Below, in pieces: positions 1-8,671 of a DNA stretch of 64,000 nt. Within the stretch, counting starts at the first letter, position 1; every line of letters starts with the position of its first letter. The notes beneath the pieces were generated by a model. It did not search any database, had not been told where the DNA came from, and saw only the letters and a program-made list of their open reading frames with translations. This DNA comes from Streptomyces sp. 1-11. GTDB taxonomy: Bacteria > Actinomycetota > Actinomycetes > Streptomycetales > Streptomycetaceae. The stretch spans positions 186,001 to 250,000 of the forward strand of contig NZ_BJTV01000004.1 in assembly GCF_007176755.1 (NCBI RefSeq), read 5' to 3'. The translations under genes were made by a program, and so were the position numbers.

Positions 1-876
1 GGCCGAGGGTGTGTAGCGGCCGTCGGCCTTCTTCCAGGGGCCGAGGTCGCGGATGAACGAGGCCTGGTGTTCCAGCGTGCACTGCGGGGGGTCGGTGGTG
101 ACCAGCTCCGACGCCTTCTGGTACTCGGTCTTCAGGGCGCGCCGCACGAGGTCGTCGGGGCCGCCGGCGCCGACCAGCCGGCCCCAGGTGGTCCAGGCCC
201 GCTTCACCTGCCTGGACTGCCAGGGCAGCCGGCCGCGCGCCCAGCTCTCGTAGGTGCCCGGGCCGTACTGCTGGAGCAGGATGTCCTCGATCCAGTCGGT
301 GCCGGGCCAGCCGCTGGTGGCGCCGGAGCCCATGCCCAGGCACCACTGGCCGGGCCGCCGCGCGACCTCCCTCAGCGTGCCCGGACGGGTGCGGGCGGGG
401 TACCAGACGATGCTCTTCAGGTCGGCCTTCAGCGGGAACCAGTACACGTGTCCGTTCAGGGGCGTGGCCCAGGACTCGCTGAAGTCCTCCCGGCGGATCA
501 GGCCCTCCAGCGGCTCCAGCCGCTGCCGCCCCGCGTAGTCGGCGAGTTCGCCGGGGCCGGTGAGCACCACCACGTCGGGTGGTGTGCCGGTCTCCACGTC
601 GGCGCTGAGCACCTGGCTCTCGGCGGAGCTGCCCTGGTAGTCGACGCGGATGTGGTTCTCGCGCTCGAAGGGCTCGATGACCGCCTGGCGGAAGTACCGC
701 GCGTCCCTGCCGGTCCAGTTGGCCAGCAGGGTCACGGTCGGCTCGCTCCCCAGGACGTGTACGCCGGCCACGACGGCCACCGCCAGCACGGCCAGGCAGC
801 TCGCCACGACGGTGACGGTGCGGACCGCGCGGCGCCGGGTGCCGGGGGCGTCCCGGCCGCTTTCGGGGGCGCTCAC
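1..876 (-). CDS. Membrane-anchored extracellular solute-binding protein, GlnH position (3' partial)
   Basis: The gene starts at GTG 876, overlapping the preceding stop by GTGA, and runs off the window, so only about 290 residues are visible. A short basic N-terminus (TRRRAVRTV) is followed by one hydrophobic segment (about residues 19-42) without a lipobox cysteine, so it looks like a signal anchor. The rest resembles a family 1 periplasmic binding protein: it begins TVTLLANWTG, then FRQAVIEPFE and the motif TPPDVVVLTGPGEL. It is last in an operon with a PknG-type kinase and a four-TM protein, the place taken by the GlnH sensor in mycobacteria. I infer a sensory rather than transport role because no permease or ABC ATPase is visible. 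The ligand is unknown; it looks more like a sugar-type binder than an amino-acid binder. Confidence 0.75.
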   Translation of the reverse strand, partial: MSAPESGRDAPGTRRRAVRTVTVVASCLAVLAVAVVAGVHVLGSEPTVTLLANWTGRDARYFRQAVIEPFERENHIRVDYQGSSAESQVLSADVETGTPPDVVVLTGPGELADYAGRQRLEPLEGLIRREDFSESWATPLNGHVYWFPLKADLKSIVWYPARTRPGTLREVARRPGQWCLGMGSGATSGWPGTDWIEDILLQQYGPGTYESWARGRLPWQSRQVKRAWTTWGRLVGAGGPDDLVRRALKTEYQKASELVTTDPPQCTLEHQASFIRDLGPWKKADGRYTPSA

Positions 877-1940
877 CGGGGCCTGAACCGGTAGTCGTCG
901 ATGTGCGGGCGCAGACCGGTCTCGGTCAGTGCCATGAGCAGGACGCCTCCTATCACGATCCACGCCGAGGCCGCGGCGCGGAAGCCGGTGTGCGCCAGGT
1001 ACGAGGCGGTGCGCGGACCCGCGTCGGAGACGGCCTGCCCGGCCACCACCCGGTCGAGCAGGCCGCGCGTGTCGGCCATGCCCCGGTGGGTCCACACCGT
1101 GAACAGCACCAGGGTGACGAACCCGCCGGCCGTCAGCACCGCCGCGCCGATGAGCTGGCGGTTGTACCGGCGCCGGAAGCGGCGCCGCAGGAAGAGCTGG
1201 GTCTCCGCCAGGGCCGCGCCCAGCGCGAGGGCGCACAGCCCGGCCACGCTCCAGCCGAGCCACAGCGGCCCGCCGAAGGAGGTCTGCCGCCGCACCGCGG
1301 CCCGCTGCTGGTCCTGGAGCAGCTTCAGCCGGGCCTCTATCCCGGACTCGTCGCTCTTCAGCATGCTGCTCGCGTAGCTGAGGTAGGCCTCCCGCAGCAC
1401 GCTGCCGCTGGGCTGGAGCTGGGCCTTCTGGACCATTCCGGTGTACTCGGTGATGAGACCGGCGACCGTCTGCACGGCCTGCCGGCCGGCCGGTCCGCCC
1501 ACGTCGTCGGCTGCGGCCTGGGCGAGGCTCTGCGCGGCCACCGAGATCTGCTTCTGGAACTCGCTGGTCGACGGGGTCGCCCCGGTCGCGTCGGCCTCCG
1601 CCTCGCCGAGCGCGTACAGCGCGGTGTCGATCGAGACGACGGCGGGCGCGCTGGAGGTGCGCAGCGGGCCGGCGTCCCCGTGCACGCCCTGGTAGGAGGC
1701 GAACAGGGACACGGTGAGCAGGGCGGACAGGGCCAGCAGCAGGCGCCGGCGCACCGCGAGGTCGTAGGCGGTGGTGCTGCCGCCGTCCGCCGGCCGCCGC
1801 CCGGCGCCGAGCAGGCGGCCGAGCAGGCGGGGCAGCGGAGCGCGGTCGCGCGGGACCGTGGTGCGGCGCGCGGACCGCGGGCCGCCGGGCGACCGGCCCC
1901 GCTCCGCGCGCGCCGCCGCCGGCTCCCCCGCGGCGCTCAC
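873..1940 (-). CDS. Four-TM membrane protein, GlnX-like signal transducer
   Basis: The start is GTG 1940, overlapping the VWA gene stop by four bases (GTGA); the product is 355 aa. An Arg/Pro-rich cytoplasmic N-terminus of about 60 residues precedes TM1 (about 67-85). An extracellular, mostly helical stretch of about 150 residues follows (EFQKQISVAAQ, LREAYLSYASS), then three more hydrophobic segments separated by a very basic loop (RRRFRRRYNR). One TM, a helical sensor domain and three TMs is the architecture of mycobacterial GlnX, which relays binding of a GlnH-type protein to PknG. The neighbours here are a PknG-type kinase and a binding protein, so the same role is inferred. Sequence similarity to GlnX was not measured. 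Confidence 0.65.
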   Translation of the reverse strand: MSAAGEPAAARAERGRSPGGPRSARRTTVPRDRAPLPRLLGRLLGAGRRPADGGSTTAYDLAVRRRLLLALSALLTVSLFASYQGVHGDAGPLRTSSAPAVVSIDTALYALGEAEADATGATPSTSEFQKQISVAAQSLAQAAADDVGGPAGRQAVQTVAGLITEYTGMVQKAQLQPSGSVLREAYLSYASSMLKSDESGIEARLKLLQDQQRAAVRRQTSFGGPLWLGWSVAGLCALALGAALAETQLFLRRRFRRRYNRQLIGAAVLTAGGFVTLVLFTVWTHRGMADTRGLLDRVVAGQAVSDAGPRTASYLAHTGFRAAASAWIVIGGVLLMALTETGLRPHIDDYRFRPR

Positions 1941-3472
1941 GCCGTCCCCCTGAGCAGACGGCCGCACTCGCCCCCGCAGTAGACCGAGTCGGCCGGGCCG
2001 AGCCAGGCGCAGTCCGGGCACTCGACCAGGTCGTCGGACCCGGCCGGGGCGAGCGGCCCGGGTTCCGGCTGGGCCGCCGCGGCGGCGGGCGGCGGCCCCG
2101 CGGGCGGTGGCTGGGGCGGTGTGGTCATGGCGCTGGAGAGGATCAGGTGCTGCCAGTCGACGTCCTTCAGGCCGTCCCGGACCCGGCCGGAGCCCGGGCC
2201 GGCCTCGATCCGGCGCAGGGCGCCGAGCAGTTGGGCGTCGCCCAGCTCCCCGGCCAGGGACAGCGCCCTGGCGAGGGCGCGGTCCGCCTCCGCCCTGCCC
2301 TCGGCGCGGCGCAGCCAGGCCCGGTAGGCCCGGGCGACGGCCGCGCTCGTCTGCTGGTACAGCTCGTGGCGGCGGACCCCGGGGTGCCGCTCGGAGGCGT
2401 CGAGCGGGTTGTCGGTCCAGCGGACCAGCACGGGCCGCGGTGCGGGCAGCCGCACCGGGTGCCCGAAGTCTGGTACGGCCACCTCCACGGCGGCGAGCTG
2501 GAGGTCCTCGCCGGTCTCGCGGCCGGCCGGGTCGGCGCTCAGCACGACCTGGAAGTGCCGGGTCTCCTCGCCCCAGGCGCGGGTGACGTACTCGGCGCCG
2601 CGCTCGCCCAGGGCGCTTTCCGCGGGCTGGAGTTCCTGCTCGCCCGGCACCACCTGCTTGACCTGGCGGATCACCGTGCCGGGGGTCGGGGTGAGCCGGA
2701 TGCGCAGCTCGGGGACCGCCGTGCCGAGCAGCGTGTTCATCAACTCCTCGTACGCGGCCGGGAGTTCCGACTCGCGGCGGACCGCGCCGGCCCGGCCGTG
2801 CAGCCGCCGGGTGATGCGCAGCAGGAGGTCGGCGTCCCAGTCGTCGCCGATCCCCCAGGCGTCGCAGACGAACCGTCCGTCGCAGGCCTCCAGGGCGGTG
2901 TCCAGGGACATCGCGGCCCGGTGGTCGTGTTCGTTGCGCCCGTCGGTGAGCAGCAGCACGTGCTTGACCGGCGCGGACTGCTTGGTCAGCAGCCGCCGGG
3001 CCAGGTCGAGCCAGTGTCCGATGGCGGTGCCGCCGTCCGCGTCCAGCAGCCGTACGGCGCGCTCGGCCGCCGCGCTCTCGGCGGGTCCGGCGACGGCCAT
3101 CGTCTCCTGGCCTGGCCCGGGATGGACCACCGAGGCGTCGAACCGGCCGGACAGCACGGCGAATGCGGTGCCCTCCGGGAGCAGCCGCAGGGCCGCCGCC
3201 GTGGCGTCCTTGGCGGCGTGCAGCTTGGCGGCCGGGTGCAGCATGGAGCGGGAGGTGTCGACGATCAGCACCTCGGCGAGCGCGGGCCCGGCGCCGCGGG
3301 CGGGGCCGGCGGCGAACGGGGCGCCCCCGCCGCTGACGCCGATCTCCAGGATGGCGTGCATCTCCCGGACACGGGGCCGCTCCGCCGCCGGCGCCACGGG
3401 CAGCTCCTTGTTCTGGCCGACGGCGAGGGTCACCTCGATCTCACCGGCGCTCTCCGTGCTCCCCGTGCTCAT
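1937..3472 (-). CDS. VWA domain protein with C-terminal zinc ribbon
   Basis: This 511-aa cytoplasmic protein has a von Willebrand factor A domain from about residue 65. The MIDAS is visible as DTSRSM, and LLLTDGRNEHD supplies a later metal-site segment. A beta-rich middle part follows (VPELRIRLTPTPG; VVLSADPAGRETG). A Pro/Ala linker leads to a C-terminal zinc ribbon (ECPDCAWLG, YCGGECGRLL). No signal peptide or TM is seen. It sits 40 nt after the PknG-type kinase and overlaps the four-TM gene by GTGA. VWA proteins of this kind usually act as metal-dependent scaffolds; here it may link kinase and membrane sensor. That link is an inference from position. Confidence 0.8.
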   Translation of the reverse strand: MSTGSTESAGEIEVTLAVGQNKELPVAPAAERPRVREMHAILEIGVSGGGAPFAAGPARGAGPALAEVLIVDTSRSMLHPAAKLHAAKDATAAALRLLPEGTAFAVLSGRFDASVVHPGPGQETMAVAGPAESAAAERAVRLLDADGGTAIGHWLDLARRLLTKQSAPVKHVLLLTDGRNEHDHRAAMSLDTALEACDGRFVCDAWGIGDDWDADLLLRITRRLHGRAGAVRRESELPAAYEELMNTLLGTAVPELRIRLTPTPGTVIRQVKQVVPGEQELQPAESALGERGAEYVTRAWGEETRHFQVVLSADPAGRETGEDLQLAAVEVAVPDFGHPVRLPAPRPVLVRWTDNPLDASERHPGVRRHELYQQTSAAVARAYRAWLRRAEGRAEADRALARALSLAGELGDAQLLGALRRIEAGPGSGRVRDGLKDVDWQHLILSSAMTTPPQPPPAGPPPAAAAAQPEPGPLAPAGSDDLVECPDCAWLGPADSVYCGGECGRLLRGTA

Positions 3473-3512
3473 CGCCGCCTCCTCTCGGGCTTCCCGGGTC
3501 CGGTCGGTGTGC

Positions 3513-5792
3513 TCAGAACGTGGTCATCGGCCGTACGGCATGGGCCAGGTCGAGCAGCCGGCCGTGCTCGGCGGCGTTGCCCGCCTGCGCGGCGAGCTGC
3601 CGGAAGGACTGCTCCAGCAGGACGCGCAGCGGGTTCTCGGCGCCGGATCCGAGCAGCTCGCCGGCCGGGAAGTCCGGACCCCAGCCCTGTTCGGGGCGGC
3701 AGTGCAGGACGTTCTCCCGGACCTCGGCTACCAGCCGGGCCCGCGACCCGCCGTCGGCGGCGCCGCCGTCCAGGCGCAGCTCCGGCAGCCGCCGTACGGC
3801 GTCCCGCAGGTCGGCCGGCGTGGGCGGACGGCCGTGCAGGAGACCGGCGCGGACGCGTACGGCCGCGATGCGGGCGGCGTCGTAGTGGCGGGAGGTGGCG
3901 GGCACGTCGTCGAGGACGTGGACGGCCGCGTCCCGGTCACCGGCGGCCAGGTGGCCGCGGGCCAGTCCGAACGCGGCGGCGGTGTGCGCGAAGTCCCGTG
4001 CCCACACGGCCTCGTAGAACCGCATCGCGCGGCCCCGGCTGCCGTCGGCGGCGTGTTCGGCGCAGTGGCCGAGGGCGAGCTTGGGCACGTACTCGCCGGG
4101 CAGCGCCCGGTAGACGGCCTCGAAGCAGCTTCCGGCCTGCCGTACCTCGGCCTTGCTCAGGTGCAGTACGCCCCGGTGCCAGGCGATGCGCCAGTCGTAG
4201 GCGGCGGAGCGTTCGCCGAGTAGCGTCTCGGCCTCGGCCAGCCAGCTCTCCGCCTCGCCCTGTTCGCCCTTGCGCAGATAGGCGCGGCACAGCCAGAGCG
4301 CGGTCTCGGGAGTGCCCAGGCGGGACTCGCGGGGCCACTGCCGGGCGACCCGGTCGGGGGCGTCGGGCGGGAAGGTGTCGAGCAGCAGGGCCGCGCCGTC
4401 CTCGGGGTCGGGGACCGGTTCGGCGAGGGCGCCGGCGACCTGGGCGGGCGGCGGCGGCGACACGTCCAGCGCGGCGGGCTCTCCGCCGGGGCGGCCGGTC
4501 CAGTGGTCCAGGGCGGGGATGGCGCCGAGCCCGGCGTCCAGTCCGGCCTCGGAGGCGCGGAACCGGGTGGAGCTCTCGGGCAGTTGCTCGCCGAACTGCA
4601 GCGACCGGAACTCCCGCAGCACCTCCCAGAGCTGACGGGACATCTCGGCGGCGGACCGGAACCGGGCGCGGGGTTCGCGGTGGGTGGCGCGGTCGACGAC
4701 GCGGCGGAAGGAGTCGGGGGCGAGCCCGCGGGCGGGTTCGGCGCCCCGGGCCAGGGCCTGGAGGGTCATCCCGACGGTGTAGAGGTCGCTGTCGACGTGC
4801 CAGCCCCGGCTGTCGATCTCCTCCTTCGGCGGGGCGAAGGTCGCGGTGTAGACGTAGGCGGAGGCGCGGTCGCCGATCGCGCGGACCGCGCCGAGGTCGA
4901 TCACCTTGATCGCGCGGCCGAAGTGGATGACGTTGGCGGGCTTCATGTCGCAGTAGAGCAGGCCGCGTTCGTGCATGTACTGCAGGGCGCCGAGGATCTT
5001 GCAGCCGTAGGTGAGCACGTGGTCGAGGCGGGGCCGGCCCTGGAAGATCCGCTCGACGTCGTCGGCGTCGAAGAGCTGTTGCAGGGAGCGGCCCGCGATG
5101 TAGTCCATGACGAGGTGGCCGGTGGGCGAGCGGCCGGCGGCCTGGTGTTCGGCGTAGGTGATGATGCGGACGATGTCGGGGTGGTGCAGGTCGGTGAGCG
5201 AGCGGCGCTCCTCGACGGCGTTGCGGCGGGCGAGCGCGTCGTGCACGTTGATCAGGCCCTTGAGGACGACGCGGTAGCCGTCGGCGCGGGTGTCCTCGGC
5301 GAGGTGGATCCAGCCGAGGCCGCCGCGGGCCAGGCAGCCGAGGATCCGGTAGTGCCCGGCGACCACGTCACCCTTCTCCAGCTGGGGCAGGAAGGAGTAG
5401 TGGGTGCCGCAGCGCGGGCAGCGGCCGGTGGCGCGGGCGGGCTGGCCGCCGTAGCCGACGCCGATGGTCATCGTGCAGCCGTTCGCGCCGCAGCGGCGGC
5501 CGCCGGCGGGCGGCCGGGGGTCCTCGACGAGTCCGCCCTCGGGGACGGGCACGTCGGGCAGCAGGACCAGTCCGTGCTGGTCGAGTTCTCCCACCCCGGC
5601 CACGACGTGCACCGGGGCCGGGCCCGGCGGCTCCTCGGCGCCGGCGCCGGCGCCCGGCCGGGGGGCCGGGGGCTCGGGGCGCTGTCCGGTGCGCCGGCCC
5701 CCCGCCGGCTCCTGGTGGCGGTGGCCGCAGGTGTCGCAGTAGCCGGTGGCCATGACGTGGCCGGCGCAGCCGGGCCGCAGGCACGAGGTCAT
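3513..5792 (-). CDS. pknG: PknG-type serine/threonine protein kinase with zinc ribbons and helical C-terminal half
   Basis: The ATG at 5792 overlaps the protease stop by ATGA; the product is 759 aa. An N-terminal zinc-ribbon-like pair (C4, C9, C19, C22) and a second rubredoxin-like set (C101, C106, C125, C128) precede the kinase domain. Key residues are a glycine loop near 152-160 (GCLARGGLG), catalytic Lys178 (VVLKGL), catalytic Asp282 in YCDMKPAN, and DLG at 299-301 in place of DFG, so it should be active. The last 350 residues are alpha-helical and TPR-like (WLCRAYLRKGEQGEAESWL; HLAAGDRDAAVHVLDD). Rubredoxin, kinase and TPR in this order is the PknG layout. PknG regulates central nitrogen and carbon metabolism through an FHA protein (GarA/OdhI), which is not in this window. 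The symbol is given by architecture, not proven orthology. Confidence 0.85.
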   Translation of the reverse strand: MTSCLRPGCAGHVMATGYCDTCGHRHQEPAGGRRTGQRPEPPAPRPGAGAGAEEPPGPAPVHVVAGVGELDQHGLVLLPDVPVPEGGLVEDPRPPAGGRRCGANGCTMTIGVGYGGQPARATGRCPRCGTHYSFLPQLEKGDVVAGHYRILGCLARGGLGWIHLAEDTRADGYRVVLKGLINVHDALARRNAVEERRSLTDLHHPDIVRIITYAEHQAAGRSPTGHLVMDYIAGRSLQQLFDADDVERIFQGRPRLDHVLTYGCKILGALQYMHERGLLYCDMKPANVIHFGRAIKVIDLGAVRAIGDRASAYVYTATFAPPKEEIDSRGWHVDSDLYTVGMTLQALARGAEPARGLAPDSFRRVVDRATHREPRARFRSAAEMSRQLWEVLREFRSLQFGEQLPESSTRFRASEAGLDAGLGAIPALDHWTGRPGGEPAALDVSPPPPAQVAGALAEPVPDPEDGAALLLDTFPPDAPDRVARQWPRESRLGTPETALWLCRAYLRKGEQGEAESWLAEAETLLGERSAAYDWRIAWHRGVLHLSKAEVRQAGSCFEAVYRALPGEYVPKLALGHCAEHAADGSRGRAMRFYEAVWARDFAHTAAAFGLARGHLAAGDRDAAVHVLDDVPATSRHYDAARIAAVRVRAGLLHGRPPTPADLRDAVRRLPELRLDGGAADGGSRARLVAEVRENVLHCRPEQGWGPDFPAGELLGSGAENPLRVLLEQSFRQLAAQAGNAAEHGRLLDLAHAVRPMTTF

Positions 5793-7483
5793 CGGGCGCC
5801 GCCCCCGTTCCCGGAGGCGGGCGCCGAGCAGAAGCCGACGAACCGCTCCGCTGCGCGCTCCGCCTCTTCGACGTCGCAGGGGGTCTGCCGCAGCAGGGAC
5901 AGGGCGCGTTCGTAGAGCCGGTAGGCCTCCATGACCCGGTCGTCCCCGGACCCGGCACGCTGCCGGCACAGCGGCCACTCGGCGGTGACCCGGCCGAGGA
6001 GCTCCTCCCGGCGGCGCAGCCGGGAGCCGAGCGCGTCCAGCGCCTGCTCCAGGCGCTGCCGGCGGCGCTCGGCGGCGTCCTCGAAGGTGAACAGCAGGTC
6101 GGCGCGCCCGGGTTCGCGTTCCCGTTCGGGGGTGTGGGCGACCCACTCGCGCAGCATCCGGGTGCGCCGTACGCCGGCCTCGGCCTGGTCCAGCAGCAGC
6201 CGCGTGCCGGGGTCGGCCAGCACCCGGTCCCGGCGCTCGTCCAGCGCGGGGCCCAGCTCGTCGACGATGCGGTCGAGTTCGCTGCCGAGCCGGCTCCAGC
6301 GGCCGTGCAGCGGCCGCCGCACGAAGGACTCGGCCGCCTGGTCCGCGCGGCCGCCCCGGCGGCGGAAGACCAGCAGCAGCCGGGCGCCCTGCTGGGCGAG
6401 CCGTTCCAGCAGGGCGAGCAGGTCGTCGGGGTCGGCGGCCCGGTCGACGCCGGCCAGTACGGCGGCGAGCGGGACGCGCAGGGCGCCGAGCCGCTCCGGC
6501 CGGGGGTCGCCGCTGATGCCGAGCCGTTCGGCGATCCGGCGCATGACCTGGCCGGCCGTCAGGTCGGCGACGTCCAGCGCGAGGTCGTGTCCGCCGGCCG
6601 GGGGCACGGTCTCGGGCGGGTCGTGGGTGAAGGCGCTGGTGGTCTGCCGGGTGCGCAGTTCCCGGTCGGCCAGGGTGACCGCGCGGGCGAGGGTCCAGGC
6701 GCGGGCGCCGCGCGTGGGGACGACCGTGACCAGCACCGGCCAGCCCTCGCCCCGGAACCAGGAGGCCAGTTCGGTGGCGAAGGGCACGTCGAGCCGGCCC
6801 GCGGCGGGCGTCGCGGTGCTGCGCAGCGCCGGGTCCACGGCCTCGGCGCCGGCGCTCCAGGCGGCGGCCTGCGGCAGATGGCTCAGCACGGTCTCGGTGG
6901 GGCTCATGTAGCTGAAGACGGAGCCGGACCCCTCGTCGACGCTGAGCACGATCCCGATGACCTGGTCGGTCTCGTGGTCGATCACCGGCCCGCCGCTGAA
7001 GCCGGGCAGGGCCAGTTCGCCCGGTGTCTGCGGACGCAGCTGCACCTGGCTGTCCCGGCCGCGGGCGGCGACCAGGGTGGCGCCGTGCCAGCGGCCGCCG
7101 GCGTCGCCGTCCGGGAAGCCGTACATGCTGACCGGTCCGTGCGGCGCGGCGAGCCGGTGCAGCCGGGTGGTGTGCTCGGCGGGCAGCGGCTCGGCCAGCC
7201 GCAGCAGGGCCAGGTCGCCGCTGCGGTCGCCGAAGGCGTCCTCGCGCTGCGGCACGTGCTCGTCCGCGCGGACCGTGGCGGCCACGCCGGGCACTCCGGG
7301 CACGCCGAGGAAGTGGACGACGTAGGGCCGGCCGGGGCTGACGACGTGGGCGGCGGTGAGCACCCGGTCGGGCGCGAGCAGCACCCCCGCTCCGAGCACC
7401 GGCCCGTCCGGTTCCCCGATGCGGGCGATCCAGGACGGTATCCGTAACCGTGACTTGACGGCTCGCTCCCCCGTGCGCGTCAT
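5789..7483 (-). CDS. Trypsin-like serine protease fused to a degenerate STAND-like domain
   Basis: The 564-aa product starts at ATG 7483; upstream in-frame codons are not usual starts. Residues about 10-220 form a trypsin-like fold: His in LTAAHVV, Asp in DLALLRLAEPL and Ser in GFSGGPV. There is no signal peptide, so it should be cytoplasmic. The middle part has VLVTVVPTRGARAWTLARAV where an NTPase would carry a P-loop, then PLAAVLAGVD and RLLLVFRRR where Walker B and sensor strands would be. The glycine-rich loop and lysine are missing, so it reads as an inactive STAND-like module. The C-terminus is charged and helical. It is first in the kinase/VWA/sensor operon and may be the effector or a processing enzyme; the target is unknown. 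Confidence 0.8.
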   Translation of the reverse strand: MTRTGERAVKSRLRIPSWIARIGEPDGPVLGAGVLLAPDRVLTAAHVVSPGRPYVVHFLGVPGVPGVAATVRADEHVPQREDAFGDRSGDLALLRLAEPLPAEHTTRLHRLAAPHGPVSMYGFPDGDAGGRWHGATLVAARGRDSQVQLRPQTPGELALPGFSGGPVIDHETDQVIGIVLSVDEGSGSVFSYMSPTETVLSHLPQAAAWSAGAEAVDPALRSTATPAAGRLDVPFATELASWFRGEGWPVLVTVVPTRGARAWTLARAVTLADRELRTRQTTSAFTHDPPETVPPAGGHDLALDVADLTAGQVMRRIAERLGISGDPRPERLGALRVPLAAVLAGVDRAADPDDLLALLERLAQQGARLLLVFRRRGGRADQAAESFVRRPLHGRWSRLGSELDRIVDELGPALDERRDRVLADPGTRLLLDQAEAGVRRTRMLREWVAHTPEREREPGRADLLFTFEDAAERRRQRLEQALDALGSRLRRREELLGRVTAEWPLCRQRAGSGDDRVMEAYRLYERALSLLRQTPCDVEEAERAAERFVGFCSAPASGNGGGAR

Positions 7484-7653
7484 GTCAGCCGAGGTTACTC
7501 CCCGTGGCCTCCCGGTACCACTGGTGTGCACGGGGTCGTCGCGACGGAGCGGCCGGGCCGGGCACGTGAACGGGAACGGACGCCCGCCCTCCATTATTGG
7601 CACGTACATGCCGTAAGATGCGCCCGCCTGCGGTCCCTGCGGAAGAGAGAGCC
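7484..7653. promoter_or_regulatory. Divergent promoter region, protease operon and lipoprotein gene
   Basis: A 170-nt gap lies between divergently transcribed genes and should carry both promoters. The segment near 7590-7620 is relatively AT-rich for this genome (cctccattattggcacgtac). GGAAGAGAGAG before GTG 7654 is a usable ribosome-binding site. No operator palindrome stands out. Confidence 0.35.
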
Positions 7654-7989
7654 GTGAAGAAAGCGCGTCCATGTCTCGCCCTGGTGGCGTGCACCTTGCT
7701 GGCCACCTCGTGCGGCGGGAACGACACGTCCGTCGACACGTCCCGTCTGACGGCCCCGCAGCGGGAATGGGTCGAGTTCTCCTACGCGCACGAGAAGAAC
7801 GACGAGCTCAAGCGGGCGTGGGAGGACCTGAGCGCGGAAGGCGTCAAGTCCTACCTCGCACGGCAGCGCCCACGCCTGTGCGGCGACACCGCGGCGCTGA
7901 TGCAGAGCCTGAAGGAATCGGGCTACACGGCCGAGGAGATGGAGGAGTACAAGGACAAGAGCGAGGGGCTGATCTGCTCGCACCCCTAG
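7654..7989 (+). CDS. Small secreted lipoprotein of unknown function
   Basis: The GTG at 7654 is chosen because GGAAGAGAGAG lies just upstream and it places a clean signal peptide at the N-terminus; the frame is open further upstream but that part is not signal-like. The 111-aa product has a basic start (VKKAR), a hydrophobic stretch and a lipobox-like LATSC. The mature part is charged and helical with only two cysteines (RPRLCGD, GLICSHP), which could form a disulfide. It resembles no family I can name. It is divergent from the kinase operon, which may be coincidental. Confidence 0.7.
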   Translation: MKKARPCLALVACTLLATSCGGNDTSVDTSRLTAPQREWVEFSYAHEKNDELKRAWEDLSAEGVKSYLARQRPRLCGDTAALMQSLKESGYTAEEMEEYKDKSEGLICSHP

Positions 7990-8180
7990 GGGCTCCCGCC
8001 CGGATCAACGCCGTGGAGGCCCCCACAGGTTCTCGTGATCGGCGCATCCGGCGGGAAGCGTCGAGTCGTTCCCGCCGCACCCGTTGACGTAGGTCCTCTT
8101 GCCGTCGTCGGGCGCCTCCTGCTCGACAAGTTCTTCCTGTCGCCGGCCACCGCCATGCTCGGGCAGATCTTTCCTCGATC

Positions 8181-8648
8181 TCACGGCGATTCGGACGCCT
8201 CGGCGCGCCAGCCGGTCCAGCGCCGCACGGTGATGTCGACCACCGGTCCGGCCGGCGGACGCGAGCGGTACTGCGGGTACTTGGCGCACAGCAGCGCCAG
8301 GGCCGTCTCCCGCGCCCGCCGTGCGTCTGGGTCGGCGGCGCCGGGTGGCAGGACGCGGGCCTCGCCGTCCGCGCGTACCCACCACAGGCGGTCCCAGTCC
8401 TCGTCGTAGGCGTCCACGAGCAGGCACACCGCGGGGTGCCGGGCCAGGTTGGCCAGCCGCTTGAGGCGGGTGGTGGTCTTCGGTTTGTGGTCGACGGCGG
8501 TGACGAGCCGGTCGGCGCCGCCGGGGGCGTGGTGGGCGAAGACGACCGGCACCTGGTGCGGGCGGCCCGCCGCGTCGACGGTGGCCAGCCGGGCCACCGG
8601 TGCGGCGGTGAACCGGCGCCGCGCCTCGGCCTCGCCCAGTCGGGGCAT
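8181..8648 (-). CDS. PPOX-fold flavin or F420-dependent oxidoreductase (TIGR03668-like)
   Basis: This 155-aa single-domain protein has the split-barrel fold of the pyridoxamine 5'-phosphate oxidase family. Visible features are VARLATVDAAGRPHQVPVVF near the N-terminus, DHKPKTTTRLKRLANL and the WDRLWWVRADGEA segment typical of small actinobacterial PPOX-class enzymes often annotated as F420-dependent. GAGGAG lies upstream of ATG 8648. It follows the phosphoribosyltransferase gene by 23 nt and is probably cotranscribed. Substrate and the choice between F420 and FMN cannot be read from sequence. Confidence 0.8.
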   Translation of the reverse strand: MPRLGEAEARRRFTAAPVARLATVDAAGRPHQVPVVFAHHAPGGADRLVTAVDHKPKTTTRLKRLANLARHPAVCLLVDAYDEDWDRLWWVRADGEARVLPPGAADPDARRARETALALLCAKYPQYRSRPPAGPVVDITVRRWTGWRAEASESP

Positions 8649-8671
8649 GTCCGCTCCTCGCCCCCGCCCGG

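Noticed and set aside
2147..4909. Long open frame on the plus strand opposite the VWA and kinase genes (and similar long plus-strand frames across the window)
   Set aside because: It is a GC-driven antisense shadow: the minus strand shows recognisable domain motifs, and the plus translation is Gly/Arg/Pro-rich without any motif.
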